64,000 bases of DNA from Allobaculum sp. Allo2 (GCF_022701175.1 NZ_CP078088.1:1054001-1118000), one strand, 5' to 3'; shown: positions 1 through 10,661, counted from the stretch's first letter. Translations and numbers: made by a program. Notes: a model not told the origin generated them from the sequence alone.

Positions 1-2
1 CA

Positions 3-101
3 GCGCTTAGTGCCAACCTTTGGATCTGGATTGCTCTTTCCGCAACGATCATTCTGATCTTCACGCAGAGAAAGCTTTCCCGTGATAAATCGAACCGGTA
101 A
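3..101 (+). CDS. C-terminal end of a membrane protein (partial)
   Basis: The window opens inside a gene. The frame starting at base 3 is open to a TAA at 99-101 and encodes about 32 residues: a hydrophobic segment (ANLWIWIALSATIILIF) followed by a basic tail (TQRKLSRDKSNR). This is a single membrane span with a cytoplasmic positive tail, as in the last helix of a multi-pass protein or a wall-anchored protein. Too little is present to name a family. A terminator hairpin follows at 178-223, so it is probably the last gene of its transcript. Confidence 0.5.
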   Translation, partial: ALSANLWIWIALSATIILIFTQRKLSRDKSNR

Positions 102-177
102 GCGCCGGGCAGAAGAAGAAACAGCCTAAAACGCTTATCCATTTCTATCCGCTTAGTGCGGAACTTAGATGGAAAAT

Positions 178-223
178 CAGCAGCTTTCCTAACGTGCTCT
201 AGCATGAGGAAGGCTGCTTTTTG
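178..223 (+). terminator. Intrinsic terminator upstream of gltX
   Basis: Stem of CAGCAGCTTTCC with GGAAGGCTGCT, followed by TTTTT. It closes the transcript of the partial gene at 3-101 and separates it from gltX. Confidence 0.7.
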
Positions 224-359
224 CATGCGTTTCTAAACGTTCGCGGATTGAAAATAGAGAATGGCGGCGAAAAAGGTTACGCGCACTGCAGGGGTGGGAG
301 GGCGGTTTGTCAAAAGGAAAATAATCCATTAAGATTTGTATGTTAAGGAGTTGATTGTT

Positions 360-1819
360 TTGTCTCGTAAAGTTAGAACTCGTTTTGCCCCATCTCCGAC
401 TGGCTATATGCACATTGGCAACCTGCGTACAGCTCTGTTTGAGTATCTGATTGCCAAACACGATAACGGCGACTTCCTGCTTCGTATTGAAGATACGGAC
501 CAGGGACGAAAAGTCGAAGGCGCAGTAGATATTATTTATAAAACTCTGAAAGATGTCGGCCTGAACTGGGACGAAGGACCAGATATCGGCGGCAATTTCG
601 GACCGTATATTCAGTCTGAGCGTCTTCCTATGTATAAAGGCTATGCCGAAGAACTCGTAAAAACCGGCCATGCCCACTACTGCTTCTGCTCGGAAGAGGA
701 AATTGAAGCGCAGCGCAAGGAAGCTGAATCCTCGGTATTTCCTTCAAGTTTGACGATCCCTGCAAGCATCTTGATGCCAAGGAAGTGCAGGAGCGTATCG
801 ATCGCGGTGATCCGTTTGTTATTCGTCAGACCATTTCCAATGTCGGAGAAACATCCTTTGATGACATGGTTTACGGCCACATCGAATTTGACGGCGACCT
901 GCTCGACGAGCAGATCCTGCTGAAATCCGACGGCTATCCTACGTATAACTTCGCCAACATCATCGATGACCACACGATGGAAATCAGCCACGTTGTTCGC
1001 GGCAACGAATACCTGTCTTCGACCCCGAAATACAACCTGATTTATGACGCGTATGGATGGGAAAGACCTACTTATGTTCACGTTCCGCCCGTAATGAAAG
1101 ATGAGAAGCATAAGCTGTCCAAGCGTAACGGCGATGCGTCCTTCCAGGATCTCGTAGCCAAAGGCTATCTGCCCGCTGCCATTATCAACTACATTGCGCT
1201 GCTGGGCTGGGCACCGCCAACGGAGCAGGAGATCTACACGCTCGAAGAGCTGATCGATGTCTTCGATGTATCCCGCATTTCCCGCTCTCCGGCGATTTTC
1301 GATATCGACAAACTGACCTGGATGAACGGCGTCTATCTGCGCAGCATGGATGAGGATACATACTTTGAAACGGTTAGACCGTATCTGGAAAAAGCTGTCA
1401 AAGGTCCGTATTCCCATCGTGAAATCGCGAAGATCATCCAGCCGCGTATCGATATTCTCAACCAGATCGAAGAGGCTGTTGATTTCTTTGATCAGCCAGG
1501 CGACTACGATCTCGAGATGTATCGTCACAAGAAAATGAAATCCACACCGGAAACGGCCCTGACCGCACTGAAAGCCGCGCGTGAAGCCATTGCCGGTATT
1601 CAGGACTGGACAGAAGAAAACGTTCACGAAACTCTGCTTGCTCTGCCAAAGGAAATGGGCATGAAAAACGGGCAGGTTCTCTGGCCTGTACGTACTGCCG
1701 TATCCGGCAAGCAGTTCACCCCGGGCGGCGCGATTGAAATCGTGCATATCCTGGGCAAAGACGAATCCCTCGCTCGAATTGATCAGGGAATCGCGCGTCT
1801 CGAAGAGGTGCTCGCCTAG
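360..1819 (+). CDS. gltX: Glutamate--tRNA ligase
   Basis: Class I aminoacyl-tRNA synthetase that charges tRNA-Glu (and often tRNA-Gln in Bacillota). The HIGH-like motif is in [13 protein letters not shown] near residue 10-20 and the KMSKS-like motif is KLSKRNG. About 486 residues once one base is restored, the normal family length. The start is taken as TTG at 360, nine bases after AAGGAG (345-350); an in-frame ATG at 336 lacks a site. The frame changes near 734, where TCGG read as TCGGG restores an [11 protein letters not shown] stretch expected of the family; this looks like a lost G and not a real break. Stands alone between a terminator and mscS. Confidence 0.93.
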
Positions 1820-1949
1820 TCGTTTCCTTCAGGAATCGTTCCGACTTAAACCATTACTGTGCTGTATCCTTATGGTATGGCACAGTTTTTTCTGTCGGTT
1901 TTACCCGTCCCATCCCAATTCTGCAAATTTTGGAAAGGAGTGAGGATTG

Positions 1950-2774
1950 ATGAGCTGGGAACAGTTTATTCATAACAATTTCTTGATGAAGCTTCTTGCG
2001 GCCACGATTGAACTGGTGATCGGTTTCTTTTTAGGACCTGCGGTTAAGCGTCTGATTTTGCGTCTGCACAATCGAAAAGGTGTGGATGAAGGCGTACTGA
2101 CATTTACCGGATCGCTGGCGAACATTCTGATTCGCATCATTGCGATTATTATTGCCTTAGGCCAGATCGGTGTGGATATGTCGGTAGCTGTCGGCGCATT
2201 TTCCGCATTAGGCCTTGGCATTTCTCTGGCATTAAAGGACAACATGTCCAACGTAGCCAGCGGTCTGCAGATTCTGATTACCAAGCCGTTTAAAGTGGGA
2301 GACTATATTGCCTGCAACGAGTGTGAAGGCACAGTGGTTTCGATTGAAATCATGTTTACTACCCTGGAAACGTTCGATAATCAGGAAGTGGTTATTCCCA
2401 ATACCGTTCTGATTTCCAATTCCATTACCAACTATTCGTGCTATCCTTCCCGGCGTCTTGTCATCAAGGTTCCGGTCAGTCTGTTTGTGGATCCACAGGA
2501 ATTTCGAAGTGAAGCGCAAAAGGCGATGGAAGCCTGCCCGTACGTGCTCAAGGATCCAAAACCGAAAACCCAGATCGGCGATTATCTGGCCGACGGCAGC
2601 GGTATGGAAATCAATCTGGTCTGCTACTCCACGATCGAACAGTTCTGGGATATGAAGTTTGCTTTGCAGGAGGAAATTCAGAAAATCCGAAGCAGCCTTG
2701 CCCTGGCAGCACCGACGGATGTCATCACCCTTTCTTCTGCTCCTGCAGGCGTAAAGGAGACCAAAGGAAATTAA
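1950..2774 (+). CDS. mscS: Small-conductance mechanosensitive channel MscS family
   Basis: Intact protein of 274 residues. Three N-terminal membrane helices are followed by the glycine/alanine-rich pore helix (SVAVGAFSALGLGISLALKD), then the beta domain with the family pattern KPFKVGDYI and the segment ending VVIPNTVLISNSITNYS. It would open under membrane tension to release solutes during osmotic down-shock. Start ATG at 1950 follows AAAGGAG at 1935-1941. The next gene begins two bases after its stop, so the two are probably co-transcribed. A second tension channel, mscL, lies 5 kb downstream. Confidence 0.9.
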   Translation: MSWEQFIHNNFLMKLLAATIELVIGFFLGPAVKRLILRLHNRKGVDEGVLTFTGSLANILIRIIAIIIALGQIGVDMSVAVGAFSALGLGISLALKDNMSNVASGLQILITKPFKVGDYIACNECEGTVVSIEIMFTTLETFDNQEVVIPNTVLISNSITNYSCYPSRRLVIKVPVSLFVDPQEFRSEAQKAMEACPYVLKDPKPKTQIGDYLADGSGMEINLVCYSTIEQFWDMKFALQEEIQKIRSSLALAAPTDVITLSSAPAGVKETKGN

Positions 2775-2776
2775 GC

Positions 2777-3638
2777 ATGAATCTCTATACCTATATTTAT
2801 TTACCGGCAGTCGAATCGTATCGACTGCCGGGCTTTCGAGAGCAGATGCGCTGCCGGTTCTGATTCAGATTCGGGAAGCCAATCTGTCGCTTGATCTGAC
2901 GAGGCAGCTTTGCGGCGATCTGGTCAGCACAGTCTGCGCTCTGGATGCACCCAGTCCAGCTCATCCAAGCGGATCGACCAATTCACTTACGGTAAGTAAG
3001 AAAGCAAGCGCGGTCACCATCATCAACAATCCGGATCAAACCGATGCCAAACCGGAACAGAAATTTGAACAGGAACGTGAACAGGAACAAGAGCAGGAAC
3101 CAGGAATGGAACCAGAACCGCTGGAAACCCGGCTTTCCAAGACGCTCGAGCAGGCGCGTCAGACTTTGCAAGCGGAAAAGGCAAAAAGAAAACGAGTCAC
3201 TGGGTTCGAGAAGGTATGGATCTGCTTCTGTTCGTTCCGCTCTGGATTGCCATCAAGCAGGTATTGATCAATCTCTGGATGGATCCGTTTTTCGCGCATG
3301 AAGCGCTGCCGATGACGATGCACTTCGGTCCTGGTGATCTGATTTCCGCACTTGGCGTCTACGTGGTCGCTAAACTGCTCATCGCCTGCATTGCCCGCTA
3401 TCCAAAAGGCTGGAAACGGTGGCTGACGATCGTACTTTGCCTGATCGGCTTTCTGGGTTCGGATTATGTCGGCCGAATGAACTGGCCCGGGGCGATTACG
3501 GTTTCGCCATGGAGCGTGCTGCTCGTGTGTGCAGTCGTATTCGCGCTGGCGTACGTATGGCATGGTCAGGTGTTTGGAAACCGAAAAACGAACCTCGAAT
3601 CAGCTAAGCGGATCGGATCTGCTGGGACGACTCAATAG
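2777..3638 (+). CDS. Hypothetical membrane protein with Glu/Gln-rich linker
   Basis: Unrecognised protein of about 287 residues after two bases are restored (TTT near 2834 to TTTT, A5 at 3183-3187 to A6). Order: a short N-terminal alpha-helical part (about 1-85), a highly charged linker with repeated EQE/EPE units (about 90-125, bases 3040-3120), then four to five hydrophobic segments (from MDLLLFVPLWIAIKQ onward) ending in a short basic tail. AAAGGAAA precedes the ATG and the gene nearly abuts mscS, so co-expression with that channel is likely. No domain is recognised; DUF1129-like small membrane proteins are only a loose analogy. Confidence 0.55.
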
Positions 3639-3751
3639 CGTCGGAAAAGATCAGACTTTCCCATACTCCGAATCGCGTTGTAGAATAGGAAAGAACTTTT
3701 TACAATTCACGGCCTGGAGCCACTCTCCAGGCTTTCGTTATGGAGCATGTT

Positions 3752-4767
3752 ATGAATATTTTAACGACTATTCTCAAGACGCCCCAGTACAGTCAGGCTC
3801 TGCTGTATACCGTGATCGTTCTGATCGTGGCGATTATCGGTATCTTCATCCCGCTGCGCTGGCAGTCGATTCTGACTACGCCGTTTTCCTTCCGCACGTT
3901 TGGAATTCGCAAAATCCGCCGATGGCATTCGAGGACGGACACGCTTGGAAACATTTTCCTGTTTCTGAGTATCGTCTTCTGTATCCTGGCGCCCTGGATT
4001 CCGTATTCTCCATGGATTTATCTGGGATGGCTCATTGTGACGTACATTTGCTCGCTTTCGCGCGCGATTCGTATGACGGCGGTCACAAACAAAAAGATCA
4101 AACGGACGATCATCTTCTTTACCACGCTCGTATTTGGCATCGGTCTGCTTTCGACCATGGGCTTTTACAACCATTACGTGCTCTGGATTCGTTCCTTCTT
4201 CTTTGCGAACGCGATCGAATCCCGTGCCGCTTTCGATGTGATGTATTACCTTAACTCGGTCAACCCGGGAGCGTATTTGCTGCAGACGCTGCTACTCATT
4301 ACGCCGCTGTTCTTTCTGTGGCGCCAGTTCAAGTACATGCGTCTGGAAAACACGTATCCGGCTCGCAACGTCGGCTTCTATATTGTGAAGACGATTCTGC
4401 TCTGCCTTTTCATGGCGGTATTCGCGATCTTCGGCCCGACCGGCCTCGATAACATTTACAACGTGGCCCCGAACAGCGCATCAGCGAAGAAGTGAAAAAT
4501 AAGCCGATGAGCCGGGAAGACGCCAAAGCGTTTGAAAAAGAGCTGGAAGAGCGAAAACCGCAGGAAGAAGAAAACAAACCCGATCAGCCTTCCTCTCAGC
4601 AGTCGGAAACCCAGGCGGAGCCGCAGCCGGAAGAACCGGTACCGAATCCGGAAGAAAATCCTGAGGTACAGCCGGATCCCAATGCGATCCCGCCAGAAAC
4701 TCCGGTCGATCCAGGCATCGATCCAAACAATCTCGCCGATCCCAACACGGCGCCCGTTCAGGTTTAA
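3752..4767 (+). CDS. Hypothetical polytopic membrane protein with acidic Pro-rich tail
   Basis: About 338 residues after one base is restored in the C4 run at 4467-4470. About six hydrophobic helices fill residues 15-235, followed by a cytosolic or exposed tail from ISEEVKNKPMSRED to the end that is rich in P, E, Q and D (EEPVPNPEENPEVQPDP). The ATG at 3752 is preferred to 3740 because GGAG at 3742-3745 lies six bases before it. No family is recognised. The long proline/acid tail could act as a spacer, but this is inference. A terminator follows directly. Confidence 0.55.
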
Positions 4768-4800
4768 GTTCGGATCGAGACCCCTTCTTGAATTTTTGAA

Positions 4801-4830
4801 ACGGAACGCACCCTCGCGGTGCGTTTTTGT
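4801..4830 (+). terminator. Intrinsic terminator
   Basis: AACGCACC-CTCG-CGGTGCG hairpin followed by TTTTT; ends the mscS-to-4767 gene cluster. Confidence 0.85.
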
Positions 4831-5290
4831 GTTGGAAAAAGAAGACGGAGACTGCGAAAGATCCGCACGAGAATCTGGGGATGGGTCTCTGAGAAAAATT
4901 CGGAGAAGACTTTGGAGAAGAGTGACGATTCGAACCGGGACAAGGATTTTCAGAAGGGAATCCAAAGGATACGGGATACCAGCGCAGCGCCTTCCGGCTG
5001 CTGCCGGGCTGACCGCAGGCAAACGAAGCGGTTATCGGCCATCCTGGAAAAACAAACGGTCAGCCGATGAACAAAGAAACGATCGGTAAAAAGAAGAGGC
5101 AAAAAGGAGGCGGGAAGAGCAATCTGTAAGGGAAAGCTTCAGGAGACAGCCGCCAGAGAAAAGTACCCCGAAAACGAATGGAAACAAAATCAAACCTGAA
5201 TTCCCCGGTGGAAACCGAAAAATCCAAAGGAGCCAAAACGGTGTCCGGCGAAAGCGATAACCGGTCCAATTGGGCGATTCAGGCCGGGAA
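4831..5290. other. Gene-free purine-rich stretch
   Basis: About 460 bases without a credible gene. The + strand is strongly purine-biased with many GA/AG runs, as in several other intergenic stretches of this window. No hairpin, repeat or homology recognised. Confidence 0.5.
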
Positions 5291-5321
5291 TTGGCCGGTT
5301 GGGCGTTTGCTCTTCTATAAT
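5291..5321 (+). promoter_or_regulatory. Promoter of the X-Pro aminopeptidase gene
   Basis: A perfect -10 TATAAT at 5316-5321; the best -35 is TTGGCC at 5291-5296 with a 19-base spacer, so the -35 is weak. Start codon 27 bases downstream. Confidence 0.6.
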
Positions 5322-5347
5322 GGGGTTCAGAAAGAAGGGACCAACCG

Positions 5348-7127
5348 ATGAATCAACCTTTAAAACTGCTCAGAGAAAAATGGCTGAGCATAACGTGGAT
5401 GCCGTCATCATTCCGACTTCGGACTTCCACGATACCGAATATGTCTGCGACTATTTTGGCGCAAGAAAGCACTTCTCCGGATTTACCGGAAGTGCCGGCG
5501 TTCTGGTCGTTCTGAAGGATCAGGCGGGTCTTTGGACCGATGGCCGCTATTTCCTGCAGGCTGCCCAGGAGCTGAAAGACTCTGGTGTAGACCTGATGAA
5601 AATGGGCATGCCCGAAACGCCATCGATTGAACAGTACATTCTCGATCATGTCGACAACGGCGGAACGCTGGCGTTCGACGGCCGCTGCATTTCCATGCAT
5701 GCCTTTGAAAAGTATCAGGATCGCATGAACGAAAAGAACATCCGGATTGAAACCAGTCTGGATCTGGCCGGCGAAGCCTGGCCGGATCGCCCGGAACTCC
5801 CCGCAACAGAAACGTCCCATTTCGATGAAAAATACACCGGAAAATCCATGGAAGAAAAACTGTCCGAACTGCGTGAGGCCATGAACAAAGCCGGCGCCCG
5901 TCATCATGTTACCAACAAGATCGACGAAGTAGCCTGGCTCTATAATCTGCGTGCCCACGATATTCCAAGCTTCCCAGTCGCTCTGGCCTACACGATTGTC
6001 GATGAAGACGGCGGAACGCTTTATATCGATGAAAGCCGCCTCGATGCGACAAGTGCCCAACTCCTGAAAAAGCCGGCATTCGCACGGCACCGTACGATCA
6101 GGTCTACGACGATGCAAAAGCTCTGGAAGGACCGGTTCTGATGGATCGCGACTTCATCAACTCCCGCATTGGACGTTCGATTGAAAACCCGATCTGGCAG
6201 GATAACCCGATCCAGCTGATGAAAGCCTGCAAAAACGAAACCGAAGTTAACGGATTCCGTGAAGCGCACAAGCAGGACGCGGTGGCGATGATCCGCTTCT
6301 GGAAGTGGCTGGAAGACGAAATGAAAGCCGGTCATGTGTTGACCGAAACATCGGCTGCCGATCAGCTGCACGAATTCCGTGCCGCTCAGCCGGACTTTAT
6401 TGAAGAATCGTTCACAACCATTTCTGCGTATGGCGCGAATGCGTCGATGCCGCACTATCATCCGGATCACGAACATCCCGTCGTGATTGAAAACCGCGGT
6501 CTGTATCTCGTGGACTCCGGCGGACATTATTACCCAGGTACTACCGATATCACCCGTACGTTTGTGGTCGGCGATCTGACGGATGAAGAAAAAGAAGCGT
6601 TCACCCGTGTGCTGCAGGGACACATTGCTCTGGAAAAAGCCGTATTCCCGGCGGGCGCCCGCGGTCTGAACCTCGATATTACCGCCCGTGAACCGCTCTG
6701 GAAAAACGGTCTGGACTTCAACCACGGCACTGGTCATGGTGTCGGTCATGTGCTCAGCGTACACGAAGGTCCAAACGGCTTCCGCTGGCGGATTGTTCCG
6801 GAACGCAAGGATTCCTGCGTTCTGATGCCGGGCATGGTGACTTCCGATGAACCGGGTCTGTATGTCGAAGGCAAGTACGGCATTCGTCACGAAAACCTGC
6901 TCGTTACCGTTCCGGCATTTGAAACCGAATTCGGACAGTTTTACAGGCACGATGCGCTGACGCTCGTTCCGTTTGATGTTCGCGGTCTCAACGTAAAAGA
7001 AATGGAACAGAACGAGATCGACTGGCTCAATGCCTATCATCAGCGTGTCTATGACGAAATTTCGCCGCGTCTGAATGAAGAAGAAGCCGCCTGGCTGTAC
7101 GAAAAGACCCGCCCCATTCACGCGTAA
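5348..7127 (+). CDS. pepP: Xaa-Pro aminopeptidase (M24B family)
   Basis: Cytosolic metalloenzyme removing an N-terminal residue that precedes proline. About 593 residues after two bases are restored (A5 at 5376-5380 and A5 at 6067-6071), the length of the three-domain aminopeptidase P type: two creatinase-like N domains (about 1-300), then the pita-bread M24 domain. Metal ligands are visible as D in VDSGGHYYPGTTDITRT (two Asp), H in GTGHGVGH, E in TSDEPGLYVEGKYG and E in IRHENL. The start ATG at 5348 follows AAGAAGGGA; without the correction near 5378 the N-terminus falls out of frame. Own promoter upstream; a CpXC gene follows after 12 bases. Confidence 0.9.
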
Positions 7128-7139
7128 ATTCAAAATCGA

Positions 7140-7609
7140 ATGAAAAACGGCTCTTTTCGTTTACCTGTCCGCACTGCGGGCGCTCCTTCTACCTCTCGCG
7201 CGATACCTATCTCATTCGCGATGAGAAAAGCACGGAGTATCAGCGGCTCAAAGACGGAACCTACTTCATGCACCAGTGTCAGGGCTGTCATCAGCTTTTT
7301 CCTCTGGAATATTCGCTCGTCTGGCGCGACCCGCGCTCTTCGCTTTCGCTGATCTGTACGGACCGCAATCCGGAAGGCTTTGAAGGCAATGTGGTCATCA
7401 CCCGCTCCTCCCGGCAGTTTCTGGAAGCTTTTTCGATTCTGGATCTGCAGCTTCCGCTAAAGGAAACGCTGGCGCTCAAGCGCCGTCTGGAAAAGGAATA
7501 CGGGACAAGGCTTCGCATTGTGGACTACGACGCGCAAAAAAGTATTCTTTGGCTGGATAAAGACGGAGATCTGATTGGAATACGGTCGATTCTTCCAAAA
7601 TCTTCTTAG
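7140..7609 (+). CDS. CpXC domain protein
   Basis: About 156 residues after one T is restored near 7160. It begins FTCPHCGRSFYL and continues with CQGCHQLFPLEYSLVWRDP, a pair of cysteine pairs typical of the CpXC family of small, probably zinc-binding proteins of unknown function. The remaining part is a mixed alpha/beta domain without recognised catalytic residues. It follows the aminopeptidase by 12 bases and likely shares its transcript. The start has no clear ribosome site, so translation may be coupled to the upstream gene. Confidence 0.6.
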
Positions 7610-7651
7610 ACGTTCAGTAAAATACAGAAAAGAAAAGGAGATTTTCCAACA

Positions 7652-8071
7652 ATGAGCAAATTCGTCAGCGAGTTCAAAGAATTTATCTCGCGCGGCAACG
7701 TTGTGGATATGGCTGTAGAGTATCATCATGGGTTCCGCCTTCACTGCCATCGTCAACTCCCTCGTTACCGACATCATTACGCCTGTCGTCGGCATGATCT
7801 GTGCCGGTGTCAACATTGCCGATCTGTCCGTGACCATCGCCTCCGCAAAACTGCAGTACGGCCTCTTCCTTCAGGCTATCCTCAACTTCCTGATCATCGC
7901 CCTCGTCGTATTCTGCATGGTCAAAGCCATCAATACGGCCCGCGCCAAAGCCGATGCGCTCAAGAAGAAAAAGAAGAGGAAAAACCGGCCGAAGAAGAAA
8001 AGCCGGATCCTCAGCTGGTTCTTCTCGAAGAGATCCGCGACCTGCTGGCCAAGGAAAACGCCGCCAAATAG
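7652..8071 (+). CDS. mscL: Large-conductance mechanosensitive channel
   Basis: About 139-140 residues. N-terminal SKFVSEFKEFISRGNVVDMAV and the following SAFTAIVNSLVTDIITPVVG match the MscL first helix; a second membrane helix (LQAILNFLIIALVVFCMV) and a charged cytosolic helix (LLEEIRDLLAKENAAK) complete the family. The gas-pedal pore forms a pentamer that opens just before membrane rupture. AAAAGGAG precedes the ATG. Two frame irregularities: near 7715-7725 (equivalent to +1 or -2) and at the A5 run 7968-7972 (A6 restores the tail). Terminator at 8113-8145. Confidence 0.88.
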   Translation: MSKFVSEFKEFISRGNVVDMAVEYHHGFRLHCHRQLPRYRHHYACRRHDLCRCQHCRSVRDHRLRKTAVRPLPSGYPQLPDHRPRRILHGQSHQYGPRQSRCAQEEKEEEKPAEEEKPDPQLVLLEEIRDLLAKENAAK

Positions 8072-8112
8072 GGTTTCGAATTTCGATCCTTTTACAATTC
8101 CGAATTTCATTC

Positions 8113-8145
8113 AAGCCGTCTGGAATGCTGATTCCGACGGCTTTT
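8113..8145 (+). terminator. Intrinsic terminator of mscL
   Basis: AAGCCGTCTGGAA-TGCTGA-TTCCGACGGCTT hairpin followed by TTT. The IS66 element is inserted 25 bases further on. Confidence 0.8.
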
Positions 8146-8169
8146 GATTTGCGCATGAGCTGCCAGAGG

Positions 8170-8177
8170 TGCGAACG
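8170..8177. repeat. Left 8-bp target duplication of the IS66 element
   Basis: TGCGAACG, identical to 10662-10669. Eight bases is the standard IS66 target duplication length. Confidence 0.92.
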
Positions 8178-8203
8178 GTAAGCGTCAAATAAAAGACGGG
8201 TAT
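8178..8203 (+). repeat. IS66 left inverted repeat
   Basis: Begins GTAAGCGTCAAAT and ends GACGGGTAT; pairs with 10636-10661 with four mismatches. Confidence 0.9.
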
Positions 8204-8253
8204 TTTCTCGACCGCCTCCTTGGGATAATTCCTTTATTCAAGGAGGCTTTTTC

Positions 8254-8639
8254 ATGGAATCAATCATCCCTGCAATCGATCTCGGTATCGATTTCTCCAA
8301 AGTTAAAAACATCTATCTGGCTCAGATGCCTGCTGACCTTCGCAAAGGAATTGACGGTTACGTCTCCCTGGTTCAAGGACCTCTCGCTCTGGATCCGCTG
8401 GATGGATCCTCTTTCTCTTCGTTAATCGACAGAAGAACAAGATCAAAGGTATCCTTCGTGACGGAAATGGATTCTGGCTTGTTTATAAGCGACTCTCCAG
8501 ATCTTCCCTTCAGTGGCCTGTCAGCACTGACCAGTCCGACTTCATGCGAATTGACTGTTCGCAGCTGGCTTCTCTGCTTTCCGGTCTGTCGATTGTTCCC
8601 CAGCCGGCATTTCTGCCACGAACTTATAAGTATGTTTAA
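8254..8639 (+). CDS. tnpB: IS66 accessory protein TnpB (Orf2 family)
   Basis: About 128 residues after one C is restored near 8408 (GGATCC to GGATCCC). The IS66 Orf2 signature is clear: IYLAQMPADLRKGIDGYVSLV, then FLFVNRQKNKIKGILRDGNGFWLVYKRL in the corrected frame, then QWPVS. The protein is required for transposition of IS66 elements but its biochemical role is not settled. AAGGAGG lies about eight bases before the ATG. It is followed by tnpC after about 90 bases. Confidence 0.85.
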
Positions 8640-8731
8640 ACCAATTTAAAAGGATGATTTTCTTGAAGGAATATCAAGATAAATCATCCCATTTACTTTA
8701 TCTATCGCTCTAAATATGTTAAAATTAATAC

Positions 8732-10571
8732 ATGAATGTGCCGAACCCTTACCAGACAATCCGCAACGAGCTCCTCGAAGATCTTCATCATCAGATCAGC
8801 ACCATGACGGAAGAAGAGAAAGACAAATTTATTGAGGATATGTACCTGGATCTCTATTTCGCTAAAGAAATCAATAAAGCCGTGAAAAGCGGCCGCTTTG
8901 GTCCTTCTACGGAAAAGATGGTTCCCTTGAAACTGGATTACTCTGAAAACGAGGACGGCGGCCCAGATATCAATATTCTGAATAAACAGCTGGCTCAGCT
9001 TGATCTGAAAGCCGATGTTTGTTTTAACCGGGCTGCGAAATATCAGGAAGAGGGAGACCGCTATCGTAAAGAAGCTGAAGATTTAAAGCTCAGTTCTGTT
9101 GAAGGAAGCAAGAAAAACCTTCCACCAAGTGCAGAAAGCAGGAAGCGGTCAAAGAAACCACTACCTTCAGTGTAGAAGGGGAAAAGCGCATTTGCCCAGT
9201 TTGCGGCTGTGAGATGAAAACTGTTGGAATGAAACGTCACTATAGGATTCATCGGATTCCCGCTCGCTATAGGCTGGAAGAAGTGCTGCGTGAGACAGTC
9301 GCGTGCCCAAACAAGTGTACGGATGAAAACGGGAAAGCCATCATCCGCACCGCCGAACCTGACGAGCCTGCACTGATCGACAAGAGTGTCGCAACTTCCT
9401 CTATGGTCGCGGGAATTGCCTACGATAAGTTCGTAATGGGAACCCCGGCCTATCGTCAGGAAAAGCACCTGAGTCTCACGGGACTGCCGATCAGCCGTCA
9501 GACCATGGGCAACATCCTGGAAAAACTTACGATCTTTATCTGAAGCCCCTCGTAAAACAAATGATTGAGGATCTCCCAAACTGTAACGTCGTCCATATGG
9601 ATGAGACGGTTTTAAAGTGCACGGAGGTTAAAGATCGAAAACAGTCTTCTATGGTTGTCGCCGTCAGCGGAATCTATGAAGAGAACCAGATGGCTGTCTA
9701 TAAGTTTTTCCCTTACAAGAAACAGGAGTTCGTAATCGCCCTCCTTGGCGGTTCTTTTCGTCATGCCCTTATGACAGACGGGCTTTATGCATATGCCAAC
9801 TACTATGGCCCCTGCAGAAAGCTCAACTGTATGGCCCATGCGAGAAGAAAGATCTTCGAAGCCATCAAAGTCCGGTCAGACTTCGCGCAGTATCAGGCAG
9901 ACGTCCTGAAGTGGGAAAAGACCACACTGGAGAACGACGAAGAGGCCGCAGAAGCGGCAGCCCAGCTGGACGAAACAGAGAGACCCGAACCAAGTCCGGG
10001 TCTCCAGATTCTGCTCACAGCCCTGTCTCTGTTCGGGAAGCTCTACCACATCGAATCCCACGTTGCTTCTTACTCGCACGAGGCGAGAACCGAAGTTCGG
10101 CAGGAACTTTCAAAGCCCTGCTTTGAAAGACTCACAAGAGTCATGATGGAGATTCAGAGTGGATTCGAGGAAAGAAGCACCGCCTACAGAGCAGCCAAGT
10201 ACTTCATGGATCGAGCGAACTCGTTGGGAAGGTACCTGGAAGACGGTGATTATCCGATCGACAATAATGTGGCAGAAAGAGCCGTAAAGCCATTCGTGAT
10301 CAATCGCAAAAACTTCCAGACTACGAAGAGTATCAAAGGTGCGGAAGTCGTCGCAGCGTTTATGACTTTGTTTCGATCGGCTGAAATGAACGACTTAAAT
10401 CCAGAGCGCTACATGGAGTACGTTCTGGATGAACTCAAATGGTTCAAAGACGATGAAATCGCGGTAGATGTATTGAAGTCACTTCTGCCGTATTCAAAGG
10501 ATTTACCTGAATATCTTCGAATTGGATACCGTGGACCGGATCCGAAGTATGAAGAAAACGATGAAGAATAA
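8732..10571 (+). CDS. tnpC: IS66 transposase TnpC (DDE)
   Basis: About 613 residues after two bases are restored (A5 at 9113-9117, TT at 9527-9528). Order: an N-terminal helical/coiled part (about 1-130), a zinc-finger-like CPVCGCEM segment (about 155), the IS66 middle domain (VACPNKC), then the catalytic domain with first Asp in HMDET, second Asp in MTDGLYAYANYYG with the downstream CMAHARRKIFE, and the Glu in IDNNVAERAVKPF. C-terminal part TLFRSAEMNDLNPERYMEYVLDEL is the usual IS66 end. The length slightly exceeds many family members. It carries out DNA strand transfer of the element. Confidence 0.88.
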
Positions 10572-10574
10572 AAA

Positions 10575-10616
10575 ATACGCCAAGCGGGATCTCGAAAGGG
10601 ATCCCGTTTAGCGTAT
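10575..10616 (+). terminator. Hairpin at the 3' end of the IS66 transposase gene
   Basis: Two-step stem: ATACGC pairs with GCGTAT, and inside it CGGGATC pairs with GATCCCG. No strong T tract follows, so it may insulate or slow transcription without ending it fully. Confidence 0.5.
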
Positions 10617-10635
10617 CTAATATTCAGTCTCGCGT

Positions 10636-10661
10636 ATACCCGTCGATTGTTTGACACTTAC
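10636..10661 (-). repeat. IS66 right inverted repeat
   Basis: Reverse complement begins GTAAGTGTCAAAC and ends GACGGGTAT; partner of 8178-8203. Confidence 0.9.

Larger units (their letters stand above)
8178..10661 (+). mobile_element. Complete IS66-family insertion sequence
   Basis: 2484-bp element bounded by 26-bp terminal inverted repeats (8178-8203 and 10636-10661; 22 of 26 bases match, both beginning GTAAG as is usual for IS66) and by an 8-bp direct repeat TGCGAACG. It carries tnpB and the DDE transposase tnpC but no tnpA. The perfect target duplication indicates a recent, unrearranged insertion. It lies between the mscL terminator and a minus-strand terminator, so it disrupts no gene. 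All three frame breaks inside its genes are of the same homopolymer type as in housekeeping genes and do not prove inactivity. Confidence 0.93.

Noticed and set aside
677-1747. Long minus-strand open frame opposite gltX
   Set aside because: It is the codon-bias shadow of gltX: no start site, no domain, and it ends where the real gene's frame changes.
3040-3120. DNA repeat made of GAACAG units
   Set aside because: It encodes the Glu/Gln-rich linker of the protein at 2777-3638 and is explained by the coding sequence.
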